This document shows positions 33,211-41,004 of a stretch of DNA of 44,963 nucleotides, piece after piece. Position 1 is the stretch's first letter, and each line of letters opens with the position of its first letter. The notes below the pieces were generated by a model. It did not search any database. It was given only the letters and a program-made list of their open reading frames with translations, and was not told where the DNA came from. The DNA is from Lentilactobacillus sp. Marseille-Q4993 (GTDB lineage Bacteria > Bacillota > Bacilli > Lactobacillales > Lactobacillaceae): contig NZ_CATNVB010000020.1 of the NCBI RefSeq assembly GCF_951230165.1, positions 1 through 44,963 on the forward strand. The letters run 5' to 3'. The translations under genes and the position numbers were made by a program.

Positions 33211-33255
33211 AAAAAGCGGTGACAATTTCAAAAAATGAAATTATCATCGCTTTTT
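33211..33255 (+). terminator. Terminator after the PFL-family gene
   Basis: AAAAAGCGGTGA...AATTTCA/TGAAATT...TCATCGCTTTTT stem followed by T residues. Its loop-proximal part matches the final hairpin of the 205-bp repeats. Confidence 0.85.
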
Positions 33256-33290
33256 ATTTTACGTTCAATGAAGCATTTTTAAGGGAATCC

Positions 33291-35111
33291 TTATTTACTC
33301 TCCCCCAACTGCTGATACAGTTTTTGGTAGTTAACAGTTCCTAATCCAGTCGCCTGGTTGTACAACTTACCTGGCTGACCGGTGTAGTACAGGTTGTCAT
33401 TATTGTCCGCATCATCCAGCACATTCATTGGTGAATCGGTCGATTGGGCCATTCGATAAATTTGGGGATTCAAGAAACCGACGTTTTGTTTTAACCCACT
33501 ATTCAAGACGGCGTTTGCTCCGGCCATTTGGGGAGCTGTAAAACTAGTTCCACCTGAGACCATCCATTCTTTAACGGGGGTCTTTTTTAATTTACCCTTA
33601 CTTACTGAAAGGTTAGTTCCTGATACGTAAACGGCGTAACCGGTCTGCTTATCAGCGTTCCCGGAAATATCAGGTAGGTTCCGACCTGACCCAGTTCCAA
33701 ATATGATGTGAGGATTTTTGTTAAGAACCATTCGTCCCTTTGAATACTTAATGTAGTCGAGGGCTCTGAAGGTGTTTACGCCTGGCACGCCAACTTGAAA
33801 CCGCGGAGTAGGGTCGAGGTTTGAAAAACCACCGCCACCGCCAGGAAATGCACCCGCTTTTTCGCCTTGTTTGCTGATGGCAGCTAGGCCACTCCATGCC
33901 CGTTCCTTAGATACAGTTACCAGCTTTCCGTTTATCAGTTTTTGGTATGGCAGGGTCGTTCCCCCAACTGAGGTTAGGTATGGCGAAACGGCAAGTAAGT
34001 GGTTCTGCTGTTTCATTGGTTTTTGCCAAGGGCCAAAGTCACCACTAGCTGCATAGATGGTTTGGCCTTGGGCTGCTGCTTGTTGGAAAATCAAATTAAG
34101 AGCGTCGTTATACTGGTTCAAAGTTTCACTAGTTCCTGAGAACCACTTTGAAGTAATGTCGATGTTTGGGGCAAAACTGGTACTGAGTTGTTTGGCATCA
34201 TTATCGGCAATAGCTCGGGCAAACGCACCGAAGAATAATTCTGAGCCAAACGTATTGTCATCAACCGAGTTAGCAATGTAGGCTGTCACCTTCGCGTCTG
34301 GCGCAACCGCTCCAGCTTGGTCGACGTCAAGGGTCGCTTCGGTTTGAGGCCCAGTCCCCTGATCAAGAATTGTGTCGGCCTTCTTCTGGGAGTCGTCCGC
34401 ATATACGCGTTTGATTCGAGAAGTATCAGCATTAACGCCACTTTGAAGCCAGAACTTTTGCACATCACTATTCTTGAACGAAGCGTTGGTCATGATGATT
34501 CCAATATTCTGATTAGCTCCTGTTGCCCCTTGATTGTAGACCTTATCTAATTGGTAAGCCTTGGCAAACTTGTTAGCTCCGTATTTATCGGAGAACCTAG
34601 TTGGTGAAAAACTCAGATTGGGCTTTTCAGAACTAGTATCAACATCAGAACTAAATAAATTTTTATGACTGCTCTTGGTGGAAGTGAGCCCAATCACGCT
34701 TTGAACTTTGCTAGCCATTGACTTTGGTAGGTTAGTGTCAACACGGTTAGTTTTCTTGACCAGTTTTGCCTTGAAAGCCTTATTAAGATTGGTCTTTGAT
34801 CCACGAATCTTCATGACTAGGTTACCACTCAGCGGGGTGGCACTCACTTTGTACTTCTTAAAGTAATTTTTGAATGAACTGATTGTTGTTGACGTTGCTC
34901 CAAATTTGTTGGCAAACTCGTCCCCTGACAAATACTGATGATAGTTCGCTGACGCTGGATCAACGGTATCGTAAACGTAGTCTGTCAACTCGCCACTGTT
35001 TGTTGGGTTGAAAACAAGGCTAACGGTGGTTTTTGACTGAGCCGCCACTGACAGTGATCCTGCAGCGAACATTACCGCTCCAGCTAAAAATGACAACATT
35101 GCTTTTTTCAT
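33291..35111 (-). CDS. Secreted S53 family (sedolisin/kumamolisin) serine protease with pro-domain
   Basis: 606 residues from ATG at 35111 (MKKAMLSFLAG), preceded by GGGGGAG; the open frame runs 85 codons upstream into the regulator gene. Signal peptide ends near SVAAQS. Pro-domain about 25-165. The catalytic Glu258 and Asp262 lie in QTEATLDVD, the oxyanion Asp358 in AASGDFGP, and the nucleophile Ser523 in SGGTSFTAP, all as in the family. A C-terminal Ca-site region DDADNNDN is present. S53 enzymes work at acidic pH, which suits an acid-producing bacterium. It likely releases peptides outside the cell. Confidence 0.9.
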   Translation of the reverse strand: MKKAMLSFLAGAVMFAAGSLSVAAQSKTTVSLVFNPTNSGELTDYVYDTVDPASANYHQYLSGDEFANKFGATSTTISSFKNYFKKYKVSATPLSGNLVMKIRGSKTNLNKAFKAKLVKKTNRVDTNLPKSMASKVQSVIGLTSTKSSHKNLFSSDVDTSSEKPNLSFSPTRFSDKYGANKFAKAYQLDKVYNQGATGANQNIGIIMTNASFKNSDVQKFWLQSGVNADTSRIKRVYADDSQKKADTILDQGTGPQTEATLDVDQAGAVAPDAKVTAYIANSVDDNTFGSELFFGAFARAIADNDAKQLSTSFAPNIDITSKWFSGTSETLNQYNDALNLIFQQAAAQGQTIYAASGDFGPWQKPMKQQNHLLAVSPYLTSVGGTTLPYQKLINGKLVTVSKERAWSGLAAISKQGEKAGAFPGGGGGFSNLDPTPRFQVGVPGVNTFRALDYIKYSKGRMVLNKNPHIIFGTGSGRNLPDISGNADKQTGYAVYVSGTNLSVSKGKLKKTPVKEWMVSGGTSFTAPQMAGANAVLNSGLKQNVGFLNPQIYRMAQSTDSPMNVLDDADNNDNLYYTGQPGKLYNQATGLGTVNYQKLYQQLGESK

Positions 35112-35205
35112 TGAAACTCCCCCAATATCTAAAAGTAAGTTCGTATTCTTAACTACCATTTTACCATTACTATTGCTGAAACGACGGGCGGAACGCTGAC
35201 AATAT

Positions 35206-35637
35206 CTAGTTTGATTGTGAACTTCTGAGGAGGATGCCGTCAATAATGCTCTGCAAACTAATCTTGTGCATTTCATTATTAGCGGCATTCTGGACTTGTT
35301 CATATGCCTTGGTAAGGGTATCTTGAATGTTTGCGCCAATGACGCAGTCAGGATTCGTAGCATCATCTACGTGTAGGATAGGCGTACTCCCCTCGATAAT
35401 TTGATAAATGTCTAAAAGAGAGATGTCTTTAGCACTTCTGCTTAATTTGGGTGAACTTTTTCCAGCTTGAGTGGTAATTAGACCTGCTTGAGATAATTCA
35501 GACATCATTCTTCTAATCAAGCTAGGATTAGATTCGATACTACTTGCAATTGTTTGACTGGAAAGGTTTCCGCCTTGGTTGATCTCAATAAATGCCAGTA
35601 TGTGGACGGCATCACTTAGTTTGTGCGAGTATTTCAA
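35206..35637 (-). CDS. Rrf2 family transcriptional regulator
   Basis: 143 residues from TTG at 35637, eight bases after GGAGTGG; an ATG 23 codons upstream lies inside the previous gene. The winged helix is KYSHKLSDAVHILAFIEI...SSIESNPSLIRRMMSELSQAG. Only one Cys (NPDCVIG) is present, so an iron-sulphur cluster of the three-Cys IscR/NsrR kind is unlikely. It begins 13 bp after the NmrA-like gene and is its probable operon partner and regulator; tandem operators precede that gene. Confidence 0.82.
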   Translation of the reverse strand: MKYSHKLSDAVHILAFIEINQGGNLSSQTIASSIESNPSLIRRMMSELSQAGLITTQAGKSSPKLSRSAKDISLLDIYQIIEGSTPILHVDDATNPDCVIGANIQDTLTKAYEQVQNAANNEMHKISLQSIIDGILLRSSQSN

Positions 35638-35650
35638 AATAGACCACTCC

Positions 35651-36508
35651 TTACTCTGAAAGAACTTCCCTAATAGCGTTGGGAAGTGGAGTGAGATCAT
35701 GGCCAAGGATATCGGTTAAGTCGTTTGTATTTTCATCCAAATTCCCTTCACGAATCAATGTTTGAGTCATTGTGATAAATCCAGCAGTTCCTTCATCAAT
35801 CCCAGCATTGATGAGGCCCTGTTTATATTCATCATCGGTTACTTGATTTACCTTAAAGTCGGTTCCAAAGGCTGCCTTAATTCCAGTAAATAATTCAGGG
35901 TAGTTTCTAGAATTACCAGCAAATTCATAGATGGGCTTGGGAGCATCCTTCAGCAAAACGTTAATTGCAGCTTCAGCGTACTCTCGTTCCAGTGCCCAGC
36001 CAGCCTTGCCGTCCTTTGCAGAGTAGTTGATTGTTTGAGCCTTGCTTCCAGCAACCAGAAAGCTAGTTTCGTTTTCTAAGTACCAATTATTTCTCAGGTT
36101 AGAATGAGCGATACCACTGTCGGCTAACATTTTTTCCGTTGCGACATGATCGGCTGCGAGTGGGGTATTAGCATTTTCTGCTTGAGGAAAACTAGTATAG
36201 GCGATGAATTTAACTCCGGCTTGTTTAGCGGCTTCGATTACATTATGATGTTGATTTTGGCGGGCAATTTTGCCACCGGGTACGGATGAAATAAATAGAA
36301 GCTTGTCGATTCCTTCGAATGCGTTAGTTAAATCGGCAATGTTTTCATATGTAGATTGATGAATTCCAATACCAGCTGGTAATTTGTTCTCTGCTTTTTT
36401 AGGGTCGCGAACGATAGCGATAATGTCGCTGGGGTCTACCTTTGTGGCTAAATAATTAGTTGCAAAAGTACCAAAGTGACCGGTAGCTCTGGTGATTCCA
36501 TATTTCAT
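35651..36508 (-). CDS. NmrA/QorB-like NAD(P)H-binding oxidoreductase
   Basis: 285-residue atypical SDR. The N-terminal nucleotide loop reads GITRATGHFG, a GATGxxG variant. IAIVRDPKKAE is the second strand and NADP-contact region. AYTSFPQAEN and NLRNNWYLENE fit the QorB/NmrA subgroup, which includes quinone oxidoreductases. It is first in a two-gene unit with an Rrf2 regulator. Upstream lie two abutting 19-bp TGTTA-N9-TAACA elements. A quinone or electrophile response is plausible but inferred. Confidence 0.8.
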   Translation of the reverse strand: MKYGITRATGHFGTFATNYLATKVDPSDIIAIVRDPKKAENKLPAGIGIHQSTYENIADLTNAFEGIDKLLFISSVPGGKIARQNQHHNVIEAAKQAGVKFIAYTSFPQAENANTPLAADHVATEKMLADSGIAHSNLRNNWYLENETSFLVAGSKAQTINYSAKDGKAGWALEREYAEAAINVLLKDAPKPIYEFAGNSRNYPELFTGIKAAFGTDFKVNQVTDDEYKQGLINAGIDEGTAGFITMTQTLIREGNLDENTNDLTDILGHDLTPLPNAIREVLSE

Positions 36509-36540
36509 AATAGATGACCTCTTTATTTAAAGTAATTACG

Positions 36541-36578
36541 TGTTACTTTTTAGATAACATGTTACTTACATAGTAACA
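36541..36578. promoter_or_regulatory. Two abutting 19-bp operators upstream of the NmrA-like gene
   Basis: TGTTACTTTTTAGATAACA (36541-36559) and TGTTACTTACATAGTAACA (36560-36578) share TGTTA-N9-TAACA arms; the second is a perfect 7-5-7 palindrome. Their exact end-to-end placement and location 33 bp before the gene suggest a dimeric repressor, most simply the Rrf2 protein encoded downstream. Confidence 0.65.
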
Positions 36579-36650
36579 GCATTTCCCACTAAACGGTAGA
36601 ATACTTTCAAATTAATAGCCAGGAGATAACTGAATTTCATAATTCTTTTA

Positions 36651-36681
36651 TTGACCTCTAGTCCACTCTAAGCGTTACCAT
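36651..36681 (+). promoter_or_regulatory. MerR-type promoter of the alcohol dehydrogenase gene
   Basis: -35 TTGACC (36651-36656) and -10 TACCAT (36676-36681) are 19 bp apart, the overlong spacer used by MerR-family activators. The spacer carries AGT-N2-ACT (36661-36667 region), the usual operator centre. No merR-like gene lies in the window. Confidence 0.5.
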
Positions 36682-36718
36682 GATAAGTGTAATCAAATTA
36701 TTTGAGGAGGAATTAACT

Positions 36719-37756
36719 ATGAAAGAAGCCGTATTTGCCAAACCAGGTGAAATGGAAATTAAAGATACCGAAATTCCAACCATCCAACAACCAGGGGACG
36801 TAATTCTTAAAATCGTGCGGACCTGTGTCTGTGGTTCAGATCTCTGGAATTACCGGGGAATTAATGAAGTCAAACCAGGGGAAGAAAATTCCGGTCACGA
36901 GGCTCTTGCCATTGTTGAAAGTGTTGGTAGTGATGTGACTACTGTCCAACCAGGAGATTTTGTAATTGCGCCGTTTACTCATGGATGTGGTCACTGTGCC
37001 GCTTGTTTGGCAGGATTTGACGGTTCATGTCTTAACCATCAAGATAACTTCAGTGCGGGAGTTCAAGCAGAGTACGTTCGATTCCAGCACGGTCAATGGG
37101 CATTAGTTAAAGTTCCAGGCAAACCCGAGGATTACAGCGAACCAATGTTGAAGTCATTATTAACTTTGGCTGATGTTATGGCCACTGGCTACCACGCTGC
37201 TCAAGTTGCTAATGTTTCCAAGGGTGACACAGTTGTCGTTATGGGTGATGGTGCCGTTGGTTTGTGTGCAATCATTGCAGCTAAAATGAAGGGTGCCAAG
37301 AAGATTATTTCAACGAGTCGGCATGAGGACAGACGAGCTCTCGCTGAGGAGTTTGGAGCGACTGATAACGTTGCAAGCCGTGGTGATGATGCCATCAAGG
37401 AAATCATGGACCTTACTAATGGTCAAGGAGCTGACGCCGTGCTTGAATGTGTTGGAACTGAACAATCGACTGACACGGCTTTACAAGTTGGCCGTCCTGG
37501 TTCGGTCGTTGGTCGAGTGGGGTTACCTCATACTGCTAGCCAAGATATGACCGGATTGTTTTACCGGAACCTTCAGGTAGCCGGTGGACCAGCTTCAGTA
37601 ACTACGTATGACAAACGGGAGTTGTTGAAAGCAGTCCTTGATGGTGAAATCAACCCAGGTAAGGTATTTACTAAGACCTATTCACTTTCAGAAATAGACC
37701 AAGCATATAAAGATATGGATGACAGAAAGACAATTAAATCGTACGTTGTAATGTAA
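36719..37756 (+). CDS. Zinc-dependent alcohol dehydrogenase family protein
   Basis: 345 residues from ATG at 36719, after GAGGAGG; the open frame starts 13 codons earlier at the promoter. Catalytic zinc ligands are expected at Cys38 (CVCGSDLW) and His60-Glu61 (SGHEALAI). The structural zinc lobe has Cys90, 93, 96 and 104 (GCGHCAACLAGFDGSC). The Rossmann motif is GDGAVGLCAIIAAKMKGA. It oxidises or reduces an alcohol/aldehyde with NAD(P). A MerR-type promoter suggests induction by an aldehyde or other electrophile. A 205-bp repeat follows and may end the transcript. Confidence 0.88.
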   Translation: MKEAVFAKPGEMEIKDTEIPTIQQPGDVILKIVRTCVCGSDLWNYRGINEVKPGEENSGHEALAIVESVGSDVTTVQPGDFVIAPFTHGCGHCAACLAGFDGSCLNHQDNFSAGVQAEYVRFQHGQWALVKVPGKPEDYSEPMLKSLLTLADVMATGYHAAQVANVSKGDTVVVMGDGAVGLCAIIAAKMKGAKKIISTSRHEDRRALAEEFGATDNVASRGDDAIKEIMDLTNGQGADAVLECVGTEQSTDTALQVGRPGSVVGRVGLPHTASQDMTGLFYRNLQVAGGPASVTTYDKRELLKAVLDGEINPGKVFTKTYSLSEIDQAYKDMDDRKTIKSYVVM

Positions 37757-37759
37757 AAA

Positions 37760-37963
37760 GGCGGTGGGACAGAAAGCATACGAAGATGCTTTCGTCGTCC
37801 CACCCCCGCAAGACCAACAGTAACTGAGAACCATGAATAATGGGTCTCAGTCCTGATGGATACTGCGTATAGCAAGGATTTGGATAAAAGCAAAAATGCA
37901 ATGATAATTTTCATGAAAATGAAATTATCACTGCATTTTTTCGATATGATTATTTATGTTCCA
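37760..37963 (+). repeat. ~205-bp structured intergenic repeat, copy 2
   Basis: Same element as 241-445. Stem I GTGGGAC/GTCCCAC (37764-37770 with 37797-37803) is fully paired here, where copy 1 has a G-T wobble. Its inner hairpin GAAAGCAT/ATGCTTTC has G-C where copy 1 has A-T. The final hairpin carries a few mismatches. It begins three bases after the alcohol dehydrogenase stop and reaches to the bioY 3' end. Confidence 0.75.
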
Positions 37964-37977
37964 GCTTCTTTGTCTAT

Positions 37978-38517
37978 TTAAACCACTAAATGATTATGCT
38001 TTCTAAGTCTTCTTGCCAAAATTACCGCAATCCCTGATTTGATCGTATCACCGGGAATGAATGCTAGCCCTGAAATTAAAGCGGTAGTCAGTGGAATGTG
38101 GTTAGTGACACTAAGCCAGACAATTCCAAACAGATTCATGACTAGAACCCCGGCAATCCAAACGATTAGCCATTCTGACCACCATTTGGTTGTTGCTTGT
38201 CCTAGTTTTAGAGATAATCCAACTAGAGCGGGAGTGAATAACCACGCTATTAAGTAACCGGCAGTTGGCCCAACGAAGACCGCAATCCCGCCAGTCCCAC
38301 CTGATAGGAATGGAAAACCGATGGTAACAAGTAACATGAACAGCCAGACGGAAAGGGTCCCAATCTTAGGTCCAAACAATTCACCAGCGAGGACGATTCC
38401 TAGGTTTTGAAGCACGATGGGAACGGGAATGAATCCGAGGGGAATTCCAGGTACTAACCCAAGGACGATAATAACGGCCGTCATTAGGGCGGTAAGGGTA
38501 ATTTCTTTAACTTTCAT
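37978..38517 (-). CDS. bioY: Biotin ECF transporter S component BioY
   Basis: 179-residue integral membrane protein with about six helices. The N-terminus KEITLTALMTAVIIVLG and the segments PVPIVLQNLGIVLAG, GGTGGIAVFVGPTAGYL and FIPGDTIKSGIAVILARR are diagnostic of BioY. It binds biotin and works with the EcfA/A'/T module, not found in this window. It stands alone and is flanked by two direct copies of the 205-bp repeat, which could allow its loss or movement. No BirA box was recognised upstream. Confidence 0.92.
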   Translation of the reverse strand: MKVKEITLTALMTAVIIVLGLVPGIPLGFIPVPIVLQNLGIVLAGELFGPKIGTLSVWLFMLLVTIGFPFLSGGTGGIAVFVGPTAGYLIAWLFTPALVGLSLKLGQATTKWWSEWLIVWIAGVLVMNLFGIVWLSVTNHIPLTTALISGLAFIPGDTIKSGIAVILARRLRKHNHLVV

Positions 38518-38621
38518 TAGTCACAATCCTTTACGACGTTGATTGTTTAATTGTACAAGCAATTGAGAAATTAGTAAATGGCGTAAACAAATTTGACTAT
38601 TTGGAATTAGTTGGAAATAAA

Positions 38622-38825
38622 AGGCGGTGAGACAGAAAGCATACGAAGATGCTTTCGTCGTCTCACCCCCGGAAGGCCAACAGTAACTGAGGGTCATGAA
38701 TAATGGGCCTCAGTCCTGATGGCTACTGCGTGTATCAATAATTTGGATGAAAGCAAAAAAATAACGATAAATTTCAAGAAAATGAAATTATCGCTACTTT
38801 TTTCGATTTACCTAGTTATGTCCCA
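38622..38825 (+). repeat. ~205-bp structured intergenic repeat, copy 3
   Basis: Same element as 241-445. Stem I GTGAGAC/GTCTCAC (38627-38633 with 38660-38666) is fully paired with A-T where copy 2 has G-C. Stem II has G38692-C38708 where copies 1 and 2 have A-T. Its final hairpin is partly mismatched. It lies upstream of bioY and downstream of the YhgE-like gene. Confidence 0.75.
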
Positions 38826-38848
38826 TGCTTTTTTTATTTAGATACTAC

Positions 38849-39991
38849 TTAAGCTTTTAGCTGACGGTTTTTCTTTGGTGAGAATGTTTCAAGGAAGAAG
38901 AGTACAGCTCCGGTGACCATCACAATCAGTAAATGAGTAGTGGCTGAGTTCCAGAGACCTGAATGGTAGTAGAGCATACTTCTAGTTCCGTCGTACAGGA
39001 ACTTCATTGGCAACCAAGGAAGAACGTAGTCTTGGTAGAAGTGAGGAAGTAGTTGTGGTGCTAGTGTCATTAGTGGAATTGAGAAGAACAGTAATAGGAC
39101 AAATATGATTATGGCAGGAAAACCGAACCATGATATGAATCCTGAGAAGAGCATGATGAATGCGAATGAAGCGATTGATAGGAAACTGGCGATTTGAATA
39201 GGATCGCTGAAGTTATATCCCAAGATCCAGGTTACGTACCCGGTAGTCAGTGAGCCAATCAAGAGGGCAATGATGGCTGCCCCAACAACTTGTGCCGATT
39301 TAAGACCAATGATGTGTTTTCTTGACCGCCACGACTTTCTGTCATTTACCGCAAAGTACAACATTAAGCTTGATACTAGGCTGGTAAGCCAGATTGGTTG
39401 AAAGAATACTGAACTGGCAGAAGCTAATTTTGAATAAGAATGGGTGACAGTAACCTTTGGGATAATTGGATTTGCTAGTTTGTTAATGGTAGCTGCTGGT
39501 AATTGAGCATGAGCAGCGGTCAACTTACCGACGATTTGGCTTCGCATTCCACCACCTATTTTAGTAACGATGGTAGTCAGAATGGTTTGAACTGAGGTGG
39601 CAAGGGTACTGTTCTTTTGTTTATTGATTAGGACTTGAACTGTGGCTGATGTAGCTTTGGGGTTCGAAACTAATGTTGAAATCTTCTTTGAAAAATTCTT
39701 TGGAATAACGATAGTTCCGTAGTAGTGTTGCTTGTTCATAGCAGCCTTTACGTCTCTTTTACTATCGAGTTGCTTCCAGTTAAGAACTTGATCAGACTTA
39801 CTTGATTTGTTTGAGGCAACCTGGATTTGTTGGACAACCTTTGATCCTAACTTGCCTGTATCTTCGTTGACTATGGCAACGGGAATATCCCGTGGCTTTG
39901 ACTTAGCGATTGGAATCTGAACCGATACCATTACTAGAGTCAAAATTAATGAAGCAATAATTGCTAACCAGAAAAATTTATTTTTAAACAT
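38849..39991 (-). CDS. YhgE/Pip-like ABC-2 family membrane protein
   Basis: 380 residues from ATG at 39991, directly after AGGAGG; an upstream in-frame ATG lacks a site. One N-terminal helix (FFWLAIIASLILTLVMVSV), a large extracellular domain (about 30-200, DIPVAIVNEDTGKLG is characteristic), then about five C-terminal helices. The layout matches the YhgE/Pip and ABC-2 permease family. It may export a toxic compound or lipid; no ATPase gene is adjacent. It is divergent from a TetR gene, its likely repressor. Confidence 0.8.
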   Translation of the reverse strand: MFKNKFFWLAIIASLILTLVMVSVQIPIAKSKPRDIPVAIVNEDTGKLGSKVVQQIQVASNKSSKSDQVLNWKQLDSKRDVKAAMNKQHYYGTIVIPKNFSKKISTLVSNPKATSATVQVLINKQKNSTLATSVQTILTTIVTKIGGGMRSQIVGKLTAAHAQLPAATINKLANPIIPKVTVTHSYSKLASASSVFFQPIWLTSLVSSLMLYFAVNDRKSWRSRKHIIGLKSAQVVGAAIIALLIGSLTTGYVTWILGYNFSDPIQIASFLSIASFAFIMLFSGFISWFGFPAIIIFVLLLFFSIPLMTLAPQLLPHFYQDYVLPWLPMKFLYDGTRSMLYYHSGLWNSATTHLLIVMVTGAVLFFLETFSPKKNRQLKA

Positions 39992-40013
39992 TTTGAATAC
40001 CTCCTGAATATTG

Positions 40014-40024
40014 AACACTGTGTT
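40014..40024. promoter_or_regulatory. Possible TetR operator in the divergent region
   Basis: AACACTGTGTT is a perfect 5-1-5 palindrome between the YhgE-like gene and the TetR gene. GTGTT recurs at about 40090-40094, near the TetR start, as a half-site. The link to the TetR protein is inferred from position. Confidence 0.4.
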
Positions 40025-40117
40025 GCACTTATCTCCACAAAAGAATATACTCTGCTCACGGAGTTAAAGCGATAGTCAAAATGAATCAAAGTGTTACATT
40101 TTCAAAAAGGAGAAATC

Positions 40118-40708
40118 ATGGGGTACGATAAGAAAAACGAAGAGACTAACAATAAAATAATTAAGGCATTTCTAGATACGTTGGCTGAGAAGTCATTCGA
40201 AGAGATTTCGGTTAGAGATATTTCGACAAAAGCGGGTGTCAATCGAGGGACGTTTTACCGCCACTTTTTAGATAAGTATGATTTGCTTGATAAAATTGAA
40301 GATAGATTTTTACAGGTGTTGGAGCAGATTCCCCGAGGATTTATTAATCGAAATATCCCAGATTCACAAATGAAAGCGAATTTAAGAGACTACTTACGGT
40401 CACTTTTTGTTATCGTTAAGGATAATTCGGAGATGTTGGCTCGGTTATTTAGCGATAATGGTGATCAGCGATTTAAGACGAAGTTTAAAGATCACTTGGC
40501 TGAACGAATTAGAACTGGTCTCAATCATACGGTTAATGCTGAAAATACCCTTAATCTTGATTTAGCAATTGAGTTTATAAGTGCGGCTGATACCGCAACA
40601 GTGGAATATATCATTGACCATCCTGAACTAGATAGTGATGAAATCTTTAATACGTTCTTTACACTATTGGTAAATGGACCGTTGAGTACGCTGTCGGAGT
40701 ATTGGTAA
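40118..40708 (+). CDS. TetR family transcriptional regulator
   Basis: 196 residues from ATG at 40118, after AAAGGAG. The helix-turn-helix is SFEEISVRDISTKAGVNRG then TFYRHFLDKYDLL, typical of TetR. The C-terminal domain (YLRSLFVIVKDNSEMLARLF) resembles the TetR_C_7/DhaS-like group. It is divergent from the YhgE-like membrane gene and probably represses it; the ligand is unknown. Confidence 0.85.
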   Translation: MGYDKKNEETNNKIIKAFLDTLAEKSFEEISVRDISTKAGVNRGTFYRHFLDKYDLLDKIEDRFLQVLEQIPRGFINRNIPDSQMKANLRDYLRSLFVIVKDNSEMLARLFSDNGDQRFKTKFKDHLAERIRTGLNHTVNAENTLNLDLAIEFISAADTATVEYIIDHPELDSDEIFNTFFTLLVNGPLSTLSEYW

Positions 40709-40750
40709 CTATTTATAATATTTTAATGGTAGTTATAAAAAGTAACATAA

Positions 40751-40797
40751 AGGGCCTGAATTTTGCCATTCTGACGGGAAAATTTGGCCCTCTTTTT
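40751..40797 (+). terminator. Terminator of the TetR gene
   Basis: AGGGCC...AATTTT pairs with AAAATT...GGCCCT around a small internal loop, then T5. Confidence 0.8.
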
Positions 40798-40822
40798 GTC
40801 CAAAAAAATACCTGTTCGTCAT

Positions 40823-40836
40823 AGAAAACGGTTTCA
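40823..40836. promoter_or_regulatory. cre-like box 1 upstream of paralogue B
   Basis: AGAAAACGGTTTCA matches the cre consensus at 13 of 14 positions (first T is A). It lies about 64 bp upstream of a second, perfect site. Confidence 0.5.
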
Positions 40837-40899
40837 TTTTATAAAAAATACCTCACTTATTTGATTCTATTTAGACGAGTAGATTGATATCATCTTTAT

Positions 40900-40913
40900 T
40901 GAAAACGATTTCA
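40900..40913. promoter_or_regulatory. cre box 2 upstream of paralogue B
   Basis: TGAAAACGATTTCA matches every fixed cre position, about 90 bp before the start codon. Two sites suggest cooperative catabolite control. Confidence 0.7.
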
Positions 40914-41004
40914 TAAGTTGGCTTAGGAGGAGTGCTTTTAAAAAGCAGTAGCAACTTGGCGATTGTTTACTTTTTTTAGGGGAAAAGGCAAGGAGTAGGT
41001 AGAA

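Noticed and set aside
38518-38620. BirA operator upstream of bioY
   Set aside because: Short inverted repeats such as TTGTACAA exist but do not fit the spaced BirA palindrome.
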